Source of the DNA: Thermocaproicibacter sp041859875
GTDB taxonomy: Bacteria; Bacillota; Clostridia; Oscillospirales; Acutalibacteraceae
Direction: 5' to 3'
DNA: 64,000 bases
Assembly: GCA_041859875.1 (NCBI GenBank)
Contig: JBFLFY010000007.1
Coordinates: 1-64,000, forward strand
Shown here: piece by piece, positions 26,395 to 34,480 of the stretch
Layout: each line of letters begins with the position of its first letter
Numbering within the stretch: the stretch's first letter is position 1
Made by a program: the position numbers and the translations under genes
The notes under the pieces: model-generated
Seen by the model: only the letters and a program-made list of their open reading frames with translations
What the model was told of the DNA's origin: nothing
Databases searched by the model: none

Positions 26395-27561
26395 ATGGGG
26401 GCATTAAAATCGGTGCGCACATACTTTAAAACCGCAGAAAAGGTGTACTGGCTAATTGCTTTGTCAATTTCTGCCTACAGCCTTGTTTTGCTAAAAACGA
26501 TTCCAACCTCAGGCGGCGGAAAAAGCTTTTTTGTCACAATGCTTATGGCTGTTCTGCTTGGGTATTTTGGCGCCATAATCATTACCATGATTGATTACCA
26601 TGATATTTCCGCTTTTTGGTATATCATAGCCGGCGGCTGTGTTTTTTTAATGCTGTACACATTAAAATTTGGTGAAGCGGTAACGAATACCGGCGGTGTC
26701 GACGCAAGAGCCTGGATAAGGCTTGGCGGGACATCCTTTCAGCCCAGTGAACTTGTAAAAATTGGATTTATGCTGACTTTTTCCAAGCACCTTTCCGTGC
26801 TGGAAGAAAAGGGCCTTCTAAAGTCGCCGCTTCATGTTGCGCTGCTTGGCGTTCATGCGCTGATTCCTATTGCTCTTACACACCTGCAGGGCGACGACGG
26901 CGCTGGCATGATTTTCTTTTGCATGTTTTTAGCCATGGCATTCGGCGCTGGAATACAGCTTCGCTATTTCATTGGACTTTTGGCTGTAGCATGCGCGGCA
27001 TTTCCGCTAGCATGGAAATTTGTTCTTGCAGATTATCAGAAGCAAAGGATGCTTGTTGCGTATTATTTACCCGATAATATCTCGGAAGCAAATGACGCTG
27101 TGCAGCAATACGGCTGGCAGCAATACCAAGCGCGCACATCCATTGGCAGCGGCGGTCTGTTAGGGCGGGGGCTTAACAACGGCCCGCGGGTGAAATCTAT
27201 GATTGTTCCAGAGCAGGAAAGCGACATGATTTTTTCGGTAGCGGGAGAACAGCTTGGCTTAATTGGCTGCTGTCTGCTGATTCTTCTGCTTTTTCTGCTT
27301 CTCTGGCGTACGCTTCGCATTGCACGTAAAAGTCCTGACATATTAGGCCGCTCTATTTGTATGGGCTTTTTCGGACTGATTGCTGCGCAAACAATTTTTA
27401 ACCTTGGTATGTGTCTTGATCTTCTTCCTGTTATGGGAGTTACTCTTCCGTTTTTCAGCGCGGGAGGTTCTTCTGCGGCGTGTTTGTATTTTGGGTTTGG
27501 GTTGGTCGAAAATGTTTATATGCACCAAATCAATCCAACAAAAGTTACCATACGATTATAG
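26395..27561 (+). CDS. SEDS-family peptidoglycan polymerase/shape protein (RodA/FtsW/SpoVE type)
   Basis: A 388-aa polytopic membrane protein with about ten helices. SEDS family marks: DARAWIRLGGTSFQPSEL (about 101-118), the loop SIGSGGLLGRGLNNGPRV (about 244-261) and MGVTLPFFSAGGSSAA near the C terminus. Members polymerise glycan strands from lipid II with a class B PBP. The gene stands alone between a promoter and a terminator, with no PBP or division gene beside it, so RodA, FtsW or SpoVE identity is not settled; RodA-like is the best guess. AGAGGTG precedes the ATG. Confidence 0.88.
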   Translation: MGALKSVRTYFKTAEKVYWLIALSISAYSLVLLKTIPTSGGGKSFFVTMLMAVLLGYFGAIIITMIDYHDISAFWYIIAGGCVFLMLYTLKFGEAVTNTGGVDARAWIRLGGTSFQPSELVKIGFMLTFSKHLSVLEEKGLLKSPLHVALLGVHALIPIALTHLQGDDGAGMIFFCMFLAMAFGAGIQLRYFIGLLAVACAAFPLAWKFVLADYQKQRMLVAYYLPDNISEANDAVQQYGWQQYQARTSIGSGGLLGRGLNNGPRVKSMIVPEQESDMIFSVAGEQLGLIGCCLLILLLFLLLWRTLRIARKSPDILGRSICMGFFGLIAAQTIFNLGMCLDLLPVMGVTLPFFSAGGSSAACLYFGFGLVENVYMHQINPTKVTIRL

Positions 27562-27570
27562 AACAAAAGG

Positions 27571-27616
27571 AAAGCCGGAACCCTGTAAAAAAAATTTACT
27601 GGGTTTCGGCTTTTTT
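27571..27616. terminator. Intrinsic terminator after the SEDS gene
   Basis: A 13-bp stem with one wobble (27571-27583 with 27601-27613) ends in a T-run on the plus strand. Its A-rich left flank may also serve the convergent minus-strand operon. Confidence 0.75.
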
Positions 27617-27632
27617 GTATGAAGTCAAGCAC

Positions 27633-27800
27633 TTATGCTTTTTGAATGGCAAGAGTCCCAGCTTCATCGTCAACAGTCAATGTGTCGCCTACAGCCGCAC
27701 CCTGTGGAAGTTCGGTAATCTGAATAGCAAAAAACTTCTCATCTTTGTCTTGGCAAATAGCATAAATGCCTTCCATGCGTGCAATTTTCAGTGTTTTCAT
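27633..27800 (-). CDS. Small DUF3006-like protein
   Basis: A 55-aa reading frame: MKTLKIARMEGIYAICQD at the start, then an acidic/hydrophobic alternation with LPQGAAVGDTLTVDD. The EG.YAI.. and LP.GA..GD.L pattern matches the DUF3006 family, short beta-rich proteins of unknown role often encoded beside ComEC-like metallo-beta-lactamase hydrolases. That is exactly the context here: it follows the hydrolase gene by 31 nt. SD AAGGAG lies 10 nt upstream of the ATG and a terminator follows. The gene is short and easily missed. Function unknown. Confidence 0.7.
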   Translation of the reverse strand: MKTLKIARMEGIYAICQDKDEKFFAIQITELPQGAAVGDTLTVDDEAGTLAIQKA

Positions 27801-27831
27801 CGATTGATTGCTCCTTACTCTTTGTAATATG

Positions 27832-28764
27832 TTAAGATTTTTCAGTGTGAACGGTTATGTGCTTTCCATCGGAAAGAAAAAGAATTGTGCCATTAATGTC
27901 GGTTCTGTAAACAGTTGTTCCGGCGTCGCTGAGCCGTTTTGAAACTTCCGCTTTTGGCAGATTGTTTGAATCGCTGCCGACTGAAATGGCGGCGTATTTT
28001 GGCTGCACTGCACGCAGAAAATCCAGTGAAGTTGAAGTGCTGCTCCCATGATGGCCAACCTTCAGAACATCTGCTTTCAAATTGCGGCCAGAATCCAGCA
28101 AAGTCTGTTCTTCCGGTTTTTCTGCATCGCCTGTCAGCAGAAAAGAAGTGCTTCCATAGGTGATTTTCAGGATAATGGAATTATTGTTTGTGCTGTCACC
28201 TGGCTGCAGAGGGCCTAAAACTAAGACAAAAGCTCTTCCTAAGGGAAAAGAATCCCCCGCGCGCGGATGAATTTCAGCTATTTTTTTTGACCTCAAAGCG
28301 AGTTGTGTACCAAGGTATGCAGGAGTTTTTGGAATAAGCTTTTGCGGCAGCCAGGGACAAAAATAGTGCTTGACTTTGAAATCTTCTGCTACCGTTTTTA
28401 GTCCGCCGATATGGTCGTCATCTGGGTGGGTATTTACCATGTAGTCAAGAGTCGTAATCTTTCGGTTTCGCAGGTAAGAAACAACGTCGCCGCCGCTTTC
28501 TGATTTTCCACCATCCACAAGCAGGCAATGGTGGCTGCATTCAACAAGGATGCTGTCTGCTTTGCCTACATTCAAAACATGAAGAGAAAAAGACGCACTG
28601 TCAGCACAGTCGGAAAAATTGCCAAGCCCGCAGAAACGGAAAATTCTGTGCCAGTTGGCTTCAGCGCCTCCGGGAAGGAAGAATACAGTAAGCCAAAAAA
28701 GAAAAACGGCGGCAAGAAGAATGCAGCAGCGAATTCTGCGGGCATGACTGCTATCCTTTTTCAT
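27832..28764 (-). CDS. MBL-fold hydrolase, ComEC C-terminal-like, membrane-anchored
   Basis: A 310-aa protein with one N-terminal hydrophobic anchor (about residues 12-31), then an extracytoplasmic metallo-beta-lactamase domain. Motifs: FSLHVLNVGKADSILVE, LLVDGGK, THPDDDHIGG (the metal motif, with HPDDDH in place of HxHxDH), LTGDAEKPEE and LKVGHHGSSTSTS. This set matches the hydrolase domain of the DNA-uptake protein ComEC and its stand-alone relatives, but no channel domain is present. ATG at 28764 overlaps the ftsK stop as ATGA; a start at 28827 lacks an SD. A role in extracellular nucleic acid degradation is possible but unproven. Confidence 0.82.
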   Translation of the reverse strand: MKKDSSHARRIRCCILLAAVFLFWLTVFFLPGGAEANWHRIFRFCGLGNFSDCADSASFSLHVLNVGKADSILVECSHHCLLVDGGKSESGGDVVSYLRNRKITTLDYMVNTHPDDDHIGGLKTVAEDFKVKHYFCPWLPQKLIPKTPAYLGTQLALRSKKIAEIHPRAGDSFPLGRAFVLVLGPLQPGDSTNNNSIILKITYGSTSFLLTGDAEKPEEQTLLDSGRNLKADVLKVGHHGSSTSTSLDFLRAVQPKYAAISVGSDSNNLPKAEVSKRLSDAGTTVYRTDINGTILFLSDGKHITVHTEKS

Positions 28765-31337
28765 TCGGGGCTGTTGCCATGGCTTTGAGCAGGCGAGTCG
28801 GCTTTCTGCATATTCATTTCGAGCCATTGCTGGTAAGTAATCAGTATCTGTCTGGGCTTTGAGCCGTCGCGCGGGCCAATAATGCCCATCTGCTCCATTT
28901 GGTCAATCAGCCTGCCGGCGCGTGCATAACCAAGGCGCAGGCGCCGCTGCAGGAGCGAAGTGGAAGCCTGACCGCAGTCTACCACGCATTTAATGGCATC
29001 TGGCATCATGGGGTCGGTGTCATCATCCATTTCGGAATCTCCGCTATCTTTGCTATTTCCTTCTACTGTATTCTTTTCAATTTCCTCCGCAATATTTTCA
29101 CTGTAGTCTGCTTCCTGCGATTTTTTGATAAAGTTGACAATGGACTCAATTTCGCTGTCGCTTACGAAGCAGCCTTGTATTCGTTTCGGTTTCTGCGAGC
29201 CGACGGGGGAGAAGAGCATATCACCGTGCCCTAGCAGCTTTTCCGCGCCGCCCATGTCAAGAATTGTACGGGAGTCCACCTGAGACGAAACGGAAAATGC
29301 TATGCGGCTTGGGATGTTTGCCTTGATAATGCCGGTAATAACATCTACGGATGGGCGCTGCGTTGCAATCACAAGGTGCATACCGGCGGCTCGTGCCATC
29401 TGTGCCAAACGGCAGATAGCATCTTCTACATCGTTTGGTGCGGCCATCATTAGGTCGGCTAACTCATCAATGATTATGACAACCTGCGGCATCTTTTCCA
29501 TTGGCTGGCCATCTTCCGTTTGGTAATCACGGGAAGCGGCAAGCGCATTGTAGGCTGTTAAGTCACGCACGCTGTTTGCAGCAAAAGTTTTATAGCGGTT
29601 CAGCATTTCGGTTACGGCCCAGCTCAAAGCACCGGCAGCTTTATGCGGGTCTGTAACGACCGGAACAAGCAGCTGTGGGATTCCGTTGTAAATACCAAGT
29701 TCAACGACTTTCGGGTCAATCATCAGGAAACGGACGTCTTCTGGGGTAGACTTGTAAAGCAGGCTGATAATCATGGAATTAATGCAAACCGATTTGCCCG
29801 ATCCGGTTGCCCCGGCAATCAAAAGATGAGGCATTTTTGCCAGGTCGGCAATTGCGACATCACCGGCGATGTCGCGCCCAAGCGCTACCGTCAGGTCGCT
29901 TTTAGAAGAAATAAAACTGTTGCTCTCCACAAGGTCGCGCATACGGACGATTGTTGTTTTTTTGTTCGGAACCTCAATGCCTACGGCCGCCTTGCCCGGA
30001 ATCGGAGCTTCAATGCGGATTCCTGCAGTTGCGAGGTTCATGGATAAATCATCCGAAAGGTTTGTGATTTTGCTGATTTTAACGCCCGCGGCAGGCTGAA
30101 GCGCATACTGAGTAACAGCTGGACCTCGGCTATAACCGAGAAAAGAAGTCTGTACGCCGAAGCTTTTCAGGGTTTCTACCAGTCTGCGGCCGTTCGTCTG
30201 GATTTCGCTTGTGACGTCCTGCTCGCTCAGCTCTTTTGTCGTTTCGAGCATAGTAATCGGCGGGGTATGGTATTTTCCATCGTCAGCCGGTTCTTCAGAA
30301 GCGGGAATCTTGCATGTAGGCGGTATTGGTACAGCAACTGGCACAGCCTGTTCATGTTCACAGTTCTGTACGGGCGCTGCAGCTGCTTTCAGTATACTTG
30401 CCGGCTGTTCTTCCGACTCGCTTTCCGGAAGCGGCGGTTCAGCTTCTGCATCAGCGGGTTTGCTTTCCGATACTGCTGCTGAAACCGGAACTGTTTCAGG
30501 CTGTGCTTTCTGGCCAATAGAAAAAACTTTTTTCAGCCGTTCGAGCTTTTCATTTTTCTTTGGCTTTTCTGGTACTTTCGCGGAGGATGGCGTCGGGAGA
30601 GACGGCATCTTATCGTCACCAAGAGGAACGTCTATTTCACTGCTTTGACGGTTTAGTTCAATTTGGCGGCGTGCTCTGGCTGCATTAATGTTGGTTACAA
30701 CTGCATCTGCCGGTTTTGTAATGGTGTGAAAAAATTGTACTAAGGTTGTACCAGTCAGAATCATAATTGCAACGAAAAGGGCCAGCACAAGGAAAATCCG
30801 GGAACCGAGAAGGCTTAAAGCCGCAACAAGAGGGATTCCAAGCAGTCCGCCGAAAAGGCCGGAATTTGTGTGTGAAGCATCGTTCCCATACAACTCGGCA
30901 AGCTTTTTTAAATAAGCCTTCAGAGGAACGACTTCGGAAGTGGAAAAAGCATAAACGGCAGCACAGAACAGAATAATGACGGTGACCATGAGCACAATTC
31001 TTGCAGCAGGATGCTCTGTCTGCTTTTCTAATGCGGTAACGATAGATATGTAAAGAAGAAGAATAGGCCATAAAATAGCACAGTTCCCAAACAAGCCTAG
31101 CAGAACGTTATGGAACCAGAGCCAGACATTGTTACCAGAAATTAAAATAAAGCAGGCCATAAGGATTGCTGCTGCAAACTGAATCACAGCATACCGCTGG
31201 CTCCGCTGCCGCGCAGCTTGAACAGCCTGTGCATTAGAAAGGGCGGAAGCTGATTTGCGCCTTTTCTTGCTCCGTGCGGCAGAGCCCTTTGTGGAAGAAG
31301 CTGCCTTCGGTTTTGATTCCCTGCTTTTTTTTGCCAT
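28761..31337 (-). CDS. ftsK: DNA translocase FtsK/SpoIIIE
   Basis: An 858-aa septum-located ATP-driven DNA pump for chromosome segregation in division or sporulation. Order: a basic N terminus (residues ~1-45), four membrane helices (~55-190), a Pro/Glu-rich linker (~215-370), then the motor domain with Walker A AGATGSGKSVC (about 515) and Walker B VIIIDELADLM, then the gamma winged helix with YARAGRLIDQME near the end, which reads KOPS/SRS-type polarity sites. ATG at 31337 has AGGTG 10 nt upstream. Whether it is the vegetative FtsK or the sporulation SpoIIIE cannot be told; the window is from a sporulating organism. Confidence 0.93.
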   Translation of the reverse strand: MAKKSRESKPKAASSTKGSAARSKKRRKSASALSNAQAVQAARQRSQRYAVIQFAAAILMACFILISGNNVWLWFHNVLLGLFGNCAILWPILLLYISIVTALEKQTEHPAARIVLMVTVIILFCAAVYAFSTSEVVPLKAYLKKLAELYGNDASHTNSGLFGGLLGIPLVAALSLLGSRIFLVLALFVAIMILTGTTLVQFFHTITKPADAVVTNINAARARRQIELNRQSSEIDVPLGDDKMPSLPTPSSAKVPEKPKKNEKLERLKKVFSIGQKAQPETVPVSAAVSESKPADAEAEPPLPESESEEQPASILKAAAAPVQNCEHEQAVPVAVPIPPTCKIPASEEPADDGKYHTPPITMLETTKELSEQDVTSEIQTNGRRLVETLKSFGVQTSFLGYSRGPAVTQYALQPAAGVKISKITNLSDDLSMNLATAGIRIEAPIPGKAAVGIEVPNKKTTIVRMRDLVESNSFISSKSDLTVALGRDIAGDVAIADLAKMPHLLIAGATGSGKSVCINSMIISLLYKSTPEDVRFLMIDPKVVELGIYNGIPQLLVPVVTDPHKAAGALSWAVTEMLNRYKTFAANSVRDLTAYNALAASRDYQTEDGQPMEKMPQVVIIIDELADLMMAAPNDVEDAICRLAQMARAAGMHLVIATQRPSVDVITGIIKANIPSRIAFSVSSQVDSRTILDMGGAEKLLGHGDMLFSPVGSQKPKRIQGCFVSDSEIESIVNFIKKSQEADYSENIAEEIEKNTVEGNSKDSGDSEMDDDTDPMMPDAIKCVVDCGQASTSLLQRRLRLGYARAGRLIDQMEQMGIIGPRDGSKPRQILITYQQWLEMNMQKADSPAQSHGNSPE

Positions 31338-31392
31338 GGTATGTATCACCTTTCGGTCAAAATAAAATATGCTTTTCAAAGAGTATGCCGCC

Positions 31393-31406
31393 GGGCCAGC
31401 TGGCCC
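31393..31406. repeat. GC-rich palindromic hairpin between tepA and ftsK
   Basis: A perfect 14-nt palindrome, GGGCCAGCTGGCCC, sits in the 86-nt gap between two co-oriented genes. No T-run follows, so it is more likely an mRNA processing or stability element than a terminator. Confidence 0.5.
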
Positions 31407-31423
31407 GTACGGCAGGAAATTGT

Positions 31424-32191
31424 TTATTTTTTATTGGCTGATTTTTTTAGGGGCCTGGGATTTTGTACAGACCCTTTTCTTTTCTTTCCCCGGTCTTCAT
31501 CAATCATGGCATACAGGCAGTCTATTGCGTCTGAAAGGCTCCCGAGGGAATCAATCAAGCCCTCTTTCACGGCCTGCGGCCCGTCCAAAACGGAGCCAAC
31601 GTCAAGCACAAGTTCTTTTGTATTCATAGAAAGATCGTCCAAACGTTCCGGAGAAATTTTTGAATGGTCTGTAATAAATTTCGAGATGCGTTTCTGCATC
31701 CGCTCAAAATAATCCATTGTCTGCGGAACGCCAAGCATTAAGCCATTCATTCGTACCGGATGAATGGTCATAGTTGCACTAGGAACAATAAAAGAGTGCT
31801 TTGCTGCCACGGCAAGCGGCACACCAATGGAATGGCCGCCGCCAAGCACGATGGAAACGGTAGGCTTCCGCATACCTGCAATCAGCTCAGCCAGTGCAAG
31901 ACCAGCTTCTACATCGCCGCCGACGGTGTTTAAAATGACAAGCAAGCCGTCAATGTCAGGAGATTCTTCAATGGCAATCAGCTGAGGAATCACGTGTTCG
32001 TATTTTGTGGTCTTGTCCTGGGAAGGAAGAATTGTATGGCCTTCAATTTGACCGATAATTGTCAGGCAGTGAATCAGGTGATTTTCGTTGCCTGTTATAA
32101 TAGAGCCTGAGTCTACAATTCGCTGCTGTGAGTTTTGGCCGCCTTTGTCTGTGGAATTTTTTTCTGTTTCGCTGTCGGTACTGTCTTTCAT
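31424..32191 (-). CDS. tepA: ClpP-class serine protease TepA
   Basis: A 255-aa protein of the ClpP/crotonase fold. A hydrophilic N terminus (~1-30) is followed by the fold with LLVILNTVGGDVEAGLALAEL (split around residue 100), the nucleophile region GGGHSIGVPLA (Ser about 129) and TMTIHPVRMNG with the His (about 152). TepA (YmfB) of B. subtilis is a translocation-enhancing or signal-peptide-degrading protease, and its gene also lies just upstream of the FtsK/SpoIIIE gene. ATG at 32191 is chosen because GGGGGT lies 10 nt upstream; an ATG at 32200 is too close to that SD. Confidence 0.85.
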   Translation of the reverse strand: MKDSTDSETEKNSTDKGGQNSQQRIVDSGSIITGNENHLIHCLTIIGQIEGHTILPSQDKTTKYEHVIPQLIAIEESPDIDGLLVILNTVGGDVEAGLALAELIAGMRKPTVSIVLGGGHSIGVPLAVAAKHSFIVPSATMTIHPVRMNGLMLGVPQTMDYFERMQKRISKFITDHSKISPERLDDLSMNTKELVLDVGSVLDGPQAVKEGLIDSLGSLSDAIDCLYAMIDEDRGKKRKGSVQNPRPLKKSANKK

Positions 32192-32296
32192 GAGAAGCAT
32201 ACCCCCAATGTTTTTATGTTTCCATTTGACAGCGAAAATCATACACAAGGGGCAAAAAATGATTGAATGCCTCAGCGGAACAAAACAACTTTCTTT

Positions 32297-32325
32297 ATTA
32301 TAGCATCCGCCGCTGTGTTCATCAA
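32297..32325 (-). promoter_or_regulatory. Promoter of the tepA-ftsK operon
   Basis: Minus-strand TTGATG (32320-32325), 17-nt spacer, exact TATAAT (32297-32302). It lies in the 327-nt divergent region between tepA and aconitase, which otherwise holds only the acn promoter and Rex site. Confidence 0.55.
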
Positions 32326-32371
32326 CAAATTTACTGTCGACAAAAAATATTCCGTTTCCATTCCTTTTCAA

Positions 32372-32389
32372 ATGTTAAGAGATTGACAA
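32372..32389. promoter_or_regulatory. Putative Rex operator
   Basis: ATGTTAA-GAGA-TTGACAA matches 12 of 14 defined positions of the clostridial Rex consensus (TTGTTAA-N4-TTAACAA). It overlaps the -35 box of the promoter that drives acn, icd and rex itself. Confidence 0.55.
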
Positions 32390-32411
32390 TCTTAAATTTT
32401 TAATACATAAT
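32383..32411 (+). promoter_or_regulatory. Promoter of the acn-icd-rex operon
   Basis: Exact TTGACA (32383-32388), 17-nt spacer, -10 CATAAT (32406-32411). The predicted start is near 32418, leaving a leader of about 100 nt in which I see no riboswitch-like structure. Confidence 0.6.
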
Positions 32412-32518
32412 AAGTAATATCTTTCTGGCATTGACGAGAAAATGAAGCGTTGTATCGAAAGAAATTCATAAATTATATTTATAAATCCATTTTGGCATAA
32501 AAGGGAGTGGAATTTAAA

Positions 32519-34459
32519 ATGGGATTGACGTTAGTTCAAAAAATCATAAAAGAGCACCTCGTAAGCGGAGAAATGAAAGCTGGCAGCGAAATAGGCCTTC
32601 ACATAGACCAGACTCTGACACAAGATGCTACCGGTACGATGGCGTATATCGAATTTGAAGCCATGGGTATTCCGCGCGTCAAAACCGAGCGCTCTGTTGC
32701 TTATGTTGACCACAACACGCTGCAGTCCGGGTTCGAAAATGCGGACGACCATCGTTTTATTCAGTCGGAAGCAAAAAAGCATGGTATTTATTTTTCGCGG
32801 CCCGGCAATGGAATCTGCCACCAGCTTCATCTGGAACGTTTCGGTATTCCCGGAAAGACACTCATTGGCTCTGACAGCCACACTCCAACGGGCGGCGGTA
32901 TTGGTATGCTGGCTATGGGTGCCGGTGGCCTTGATGTTGCAGTAGCCATGGGCGGTGGGCCATACTATATTAATATGCCAAAAATTCTTCGAATCGAACT
33001 GAGCGGCAAGCTGCCTGCATGGGTTGGTGCGAAAGATGTTATTCTGGAAATTCTTCGCCGTCTTTCCGTAAAGGGCGGAGTCGGAAAAGCAATCGAATAT
33101 AGTGGGGAAGGTGTAAAGAGCCTTACTGTGCCGGAACGCGCAACCATTACGAATATGGGTGCCGAACTTGGTGCAACGACTTCTATTTTTCCTTCTGATG
33201 AAGTGACACGCCAGTTCTTGGAGGCCCAGGGGCGCGGTTCTGATTGGACAGAGCTTCAGCCGGATGCGAATGCCGAGTATGACGAAACACTTCAGCTTGA
33301 CCTTTCCAAACTGCAGCCAATGGCTGCCTGCCCGCATAGCCCTGATGCAGTAAAGACTGTGGAAGCGATTGGCCCGATTTCGATTGACCAGGTCTGCATC
33401 GGTTCCTGCACAAATTCTTCTTACCGTGACCTGATGCGAGTGGCTTCTATGCTGAAAGGGAAGACCATCAACCCGAATGTAAGCCTTACAATTTCACCGG
33501 GCTCCAGGCAGGTTTACCATATGCTTGCCAACAACGGTGCTTTGGCCGATTTAATTGATGCAGGTGCCCGGATACTGGAATGTGCCTGTGGACCCTGCAT
33601 CGGTATGGGGCAGGCACCGAATTCAGCTGGAATTTCCCTGCGTACCTTCAACCGGAATTTTCTTGGACGCTCGGGAACGGCAGATGCAAAAATCTACCTT
33701 GTAAGCCCTGAAACTGCTGCGGCTTCTGCTGTAGCGGGAGTTTTAACGGATCCGCGGACGCTTGGCCCAGAAGAACCGATTGCAATGCCGGAATATTTCG
33801 ACATTGACGACAATATGATTTTGCCCCCCGCGTCCCCGGAAGAAGCATCAAAAGTCGAAATCCTCCGTGGACCCAATATAAAGGATTTCCCGAAGACTTC
33901 GCCGCTGCCAAAAGATATTTGTGCGAAGGCACTTCTGAAAGTCGGCGACAACATTACAACAGACCATATTATGCCTGCAGGCACAAAAATTTTGCCGTAC
34001 CGCTCTAATATCCCTTATATGTCGCAGTTCTGCTTTACGGTATGCGACAAGGCATTTCCGGAACGCTGCAAGCAGTACAAGAAAGGCATTATCATAGGCG
34101 GTGCCAATTATGGCCAGGGATCTTCCCGTGAACATGCGGCTCTTGTACCTCTTTACCTTGGCATTCAGGCGGTTATTGCCAAGAGCTTTGCCAGAATCCA
34201 CTGCGCAAACCTTGCAAATGCTGGAATTCTTCCGCTGGTATTTAAAAATGAGGACGACTATAACGCCATTGACCAGATGGATGACTTGGAACTGACCGGC
34301 ATACGTGTCTGTATTGAGCAGGACAGCAAAATCATGCTGTACGACCGTACAAAAGACACTGCTTTTGAAGTTAAAAATGTTTTGAGCGAACGCCAGCGCA
34401 AGATTTTACTTGCCGGTGGTTTGCTGGACTATACCAGGGAACAAGGCAAAAATTCCTGA
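32519..34459 (+). CDS. acn: Aconitate hydratase (Aquifex-type, ~640 aa)
   Basis: A 646-aa [4Fe-4S] enzyme isomerising citrate to isocitrate. Cluster Cys ligands are seen in CIGSCTNSS (about 293) and CACGPCIGMG (about 354). SDSHTPTGGGIGMLAMGAGG lies near residue 120, and the swivelling C-terminal domain carries NYGQGSSREHAAL. It is shorter than the ~890-aa AcnA and matches the Aquifex-type group. ATG at 32519 has AGGGAG about 12 nt upstream; GTG at 32507 overlaps the SD. With icd it forms the oxidative citrate-to-2-oxoglutarate branch used for glutamate synthesis in anaerobes. Confidence 0.92.
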   Translation: MGLTLVQKIIKEHLVSGEMKAGSEIGLHIDQTLTQDATGTMAYIEFEAMGIPRVKTERSVAYVDHNTLQSGFENADDHRFIQSEAKKHGIYFSRPGNGICHQLHLERFGIPGKTLIGSDSHTPTGGGIGMLAMGAGGLDVAVAMGGGPYYINMPKILRIELSGKLPAWVGAKDVILEILRRLSVKGGVGKAIEYSGEGVKSLTVPERATITNMGAELGATTSIFPSDEVTRQFLEAQGRGSDWTELQPDANAEYDETLQLDLSKLQPMAACPHSPDAVKTVEAIGPISIDQVCIGSCTNSSYRDLMRVASMLKGKTINPNVSLTISPGSRQVYHMLANNGALADLIDAGARILECACGPCIGMGQAPNSAGISLRTFNRNFLGRSGTADAKIYLVSPETAAASAVAGVLTDPRTLGPEEPIAMPEYFDIDDNMILPPASPEEASKVEILRGPNIKDFPKTSPLPKDICAKALLKVGDNITTDHIMPAGTKILPYRSNIPYMSQFCFTVCDKAFPERCKQYKKGIIIGGANYGQGSSREHAALVPLYLGIQAVIAKSFARIHCANLANAGILPLVFKNEDDYNAIDQMDDLELTGIRVCIEQDSKIMLYDRTKDTAFEVKNVLSERQRKILLAGGLLDYTREQGKNS

Positions 34460-34480
34460 GCGGAAATGGAGGAAGAAAAG

